Shown here piece by piece: positions 5,618-5,696 of a stretch of 5,696 nucleotides of DNA (positions are counted from its first letter, which is position 1; each line of letters starts with the position of its first letter). A program made the position numbers and the translations under genes. The stretch covers positions 1-5,696 of the forward strand of contig CAZUAH010000773.1 in assembly GCA_964617665.1 (NCBI GenBank). The letters are read 5' to 3'. Source of the stretch: JADHUC01 sp964617665. GTDB lineage: Bacteria > Planctomycetota > Planctomycetia > Pirellulales > Pirellulaceae. Under the pieces are notes generated by a model, which did no database searches, was not told where the DNA came from, and saw only the letters and a program-made list of their open reading frames with translations.

Positions 5618-5696
5618 AGGGCCTTGATGGTTCGTGGTCTGGTCTGTAAGGCGTCAATTAGCCCTCCCGTCTCAGCGTCGTTCGGAGTGACCGAAC
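5618..5696 (-). pseudogene. Upstream coding remnant of the acetyltransferase, shifted frame, runs off window
   Basis: On the minus strand 5694-5641 reads SVTPNDAETGGLIDALQT, which resembles the helix before the core in RimL-type enzymes (a 'S-V-x-D-x-x-x-F-I-x-x-A-L' style segment). The acetyltransferase frame then reads TTNHQGP from 5638 to 5618 and joins the GTG at 5617. Adding one base near 5640 would fuse the two into one open frame. I infer a single-base deletion here, either a true mutation or a sequencing error. Confidence 0.5.

Noticed and set aside
1..5696. tRNA, rRNA, CRISPR array, integrase or transposase genes
   Set aside because: None of the required structures, repeats or motifs could be seen on either strand.

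Overview
All credible genes in this window lie on the minus strand, so transcription runs from high to low coordinates. The organism is most likely a planctomycete of the Pirellula/Rhodopirellula type. This is an inference from a secreted EF-hand protein with two DxNxD-type loops, several secreted or anchored proteins of no known family, weak Shine-Dalgarno signals, and a palindrome of the 'GGTGGCTTCCAGCCGCCAC' type that is common between planctomycete genes. No marker gene settles the taxonomy.

The high-coordinate end (about 4240-5696) looks like the end of an integron gene-cassette array. Two sequences of 59 and 60 bp (5223-5281 and 4683-4742) share the layout of integron attC sites: GCCGAAC at one end, a GTT-core at the other, paired L-boxes CAGCCG/CGGCTG with one extra-helical base, and a 12-nt loop in both. 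They separate a RimL-like GNAT acetyltransferase (5231-5617, whose last 16 codons and stop lie inside the first attC), a 540-bp cassette with a secreted protein that seems frameshifted (4768-5206), and a DUF3795 cysteine-rich protein (4240-4671) that starts 12 bp after the second attC. The acetyltransferase also seems frameshifted near 5640, so two of the three cassette genes look damaged. No integrase is present.

The middle (2388-4134) holds a secreted protein of unknown function followed, at 4 bp spacing, by a cytoplasmic leucine-rich-repeat protein; the two are probably translationally coupled. The 253-bp gap after them contains a MITE-like element of 128 bp with terminal inverted repeats, CTTAG direct repeats at both ends and a 24-bp perfect hairpin inside.

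The low-coordinate end holds a pentapeptide-repeat protein with an unrecognised C-terminal domain (1181-2134), a membrane-anchored or secreted protein of unknown function (456-1130), and the N-terminal part of a secreted EF-hand protein that runs off the window (1-319). The first two of these are close together and may be co-transcribed. No tRNA, rRNA or CRISPR array was seen.
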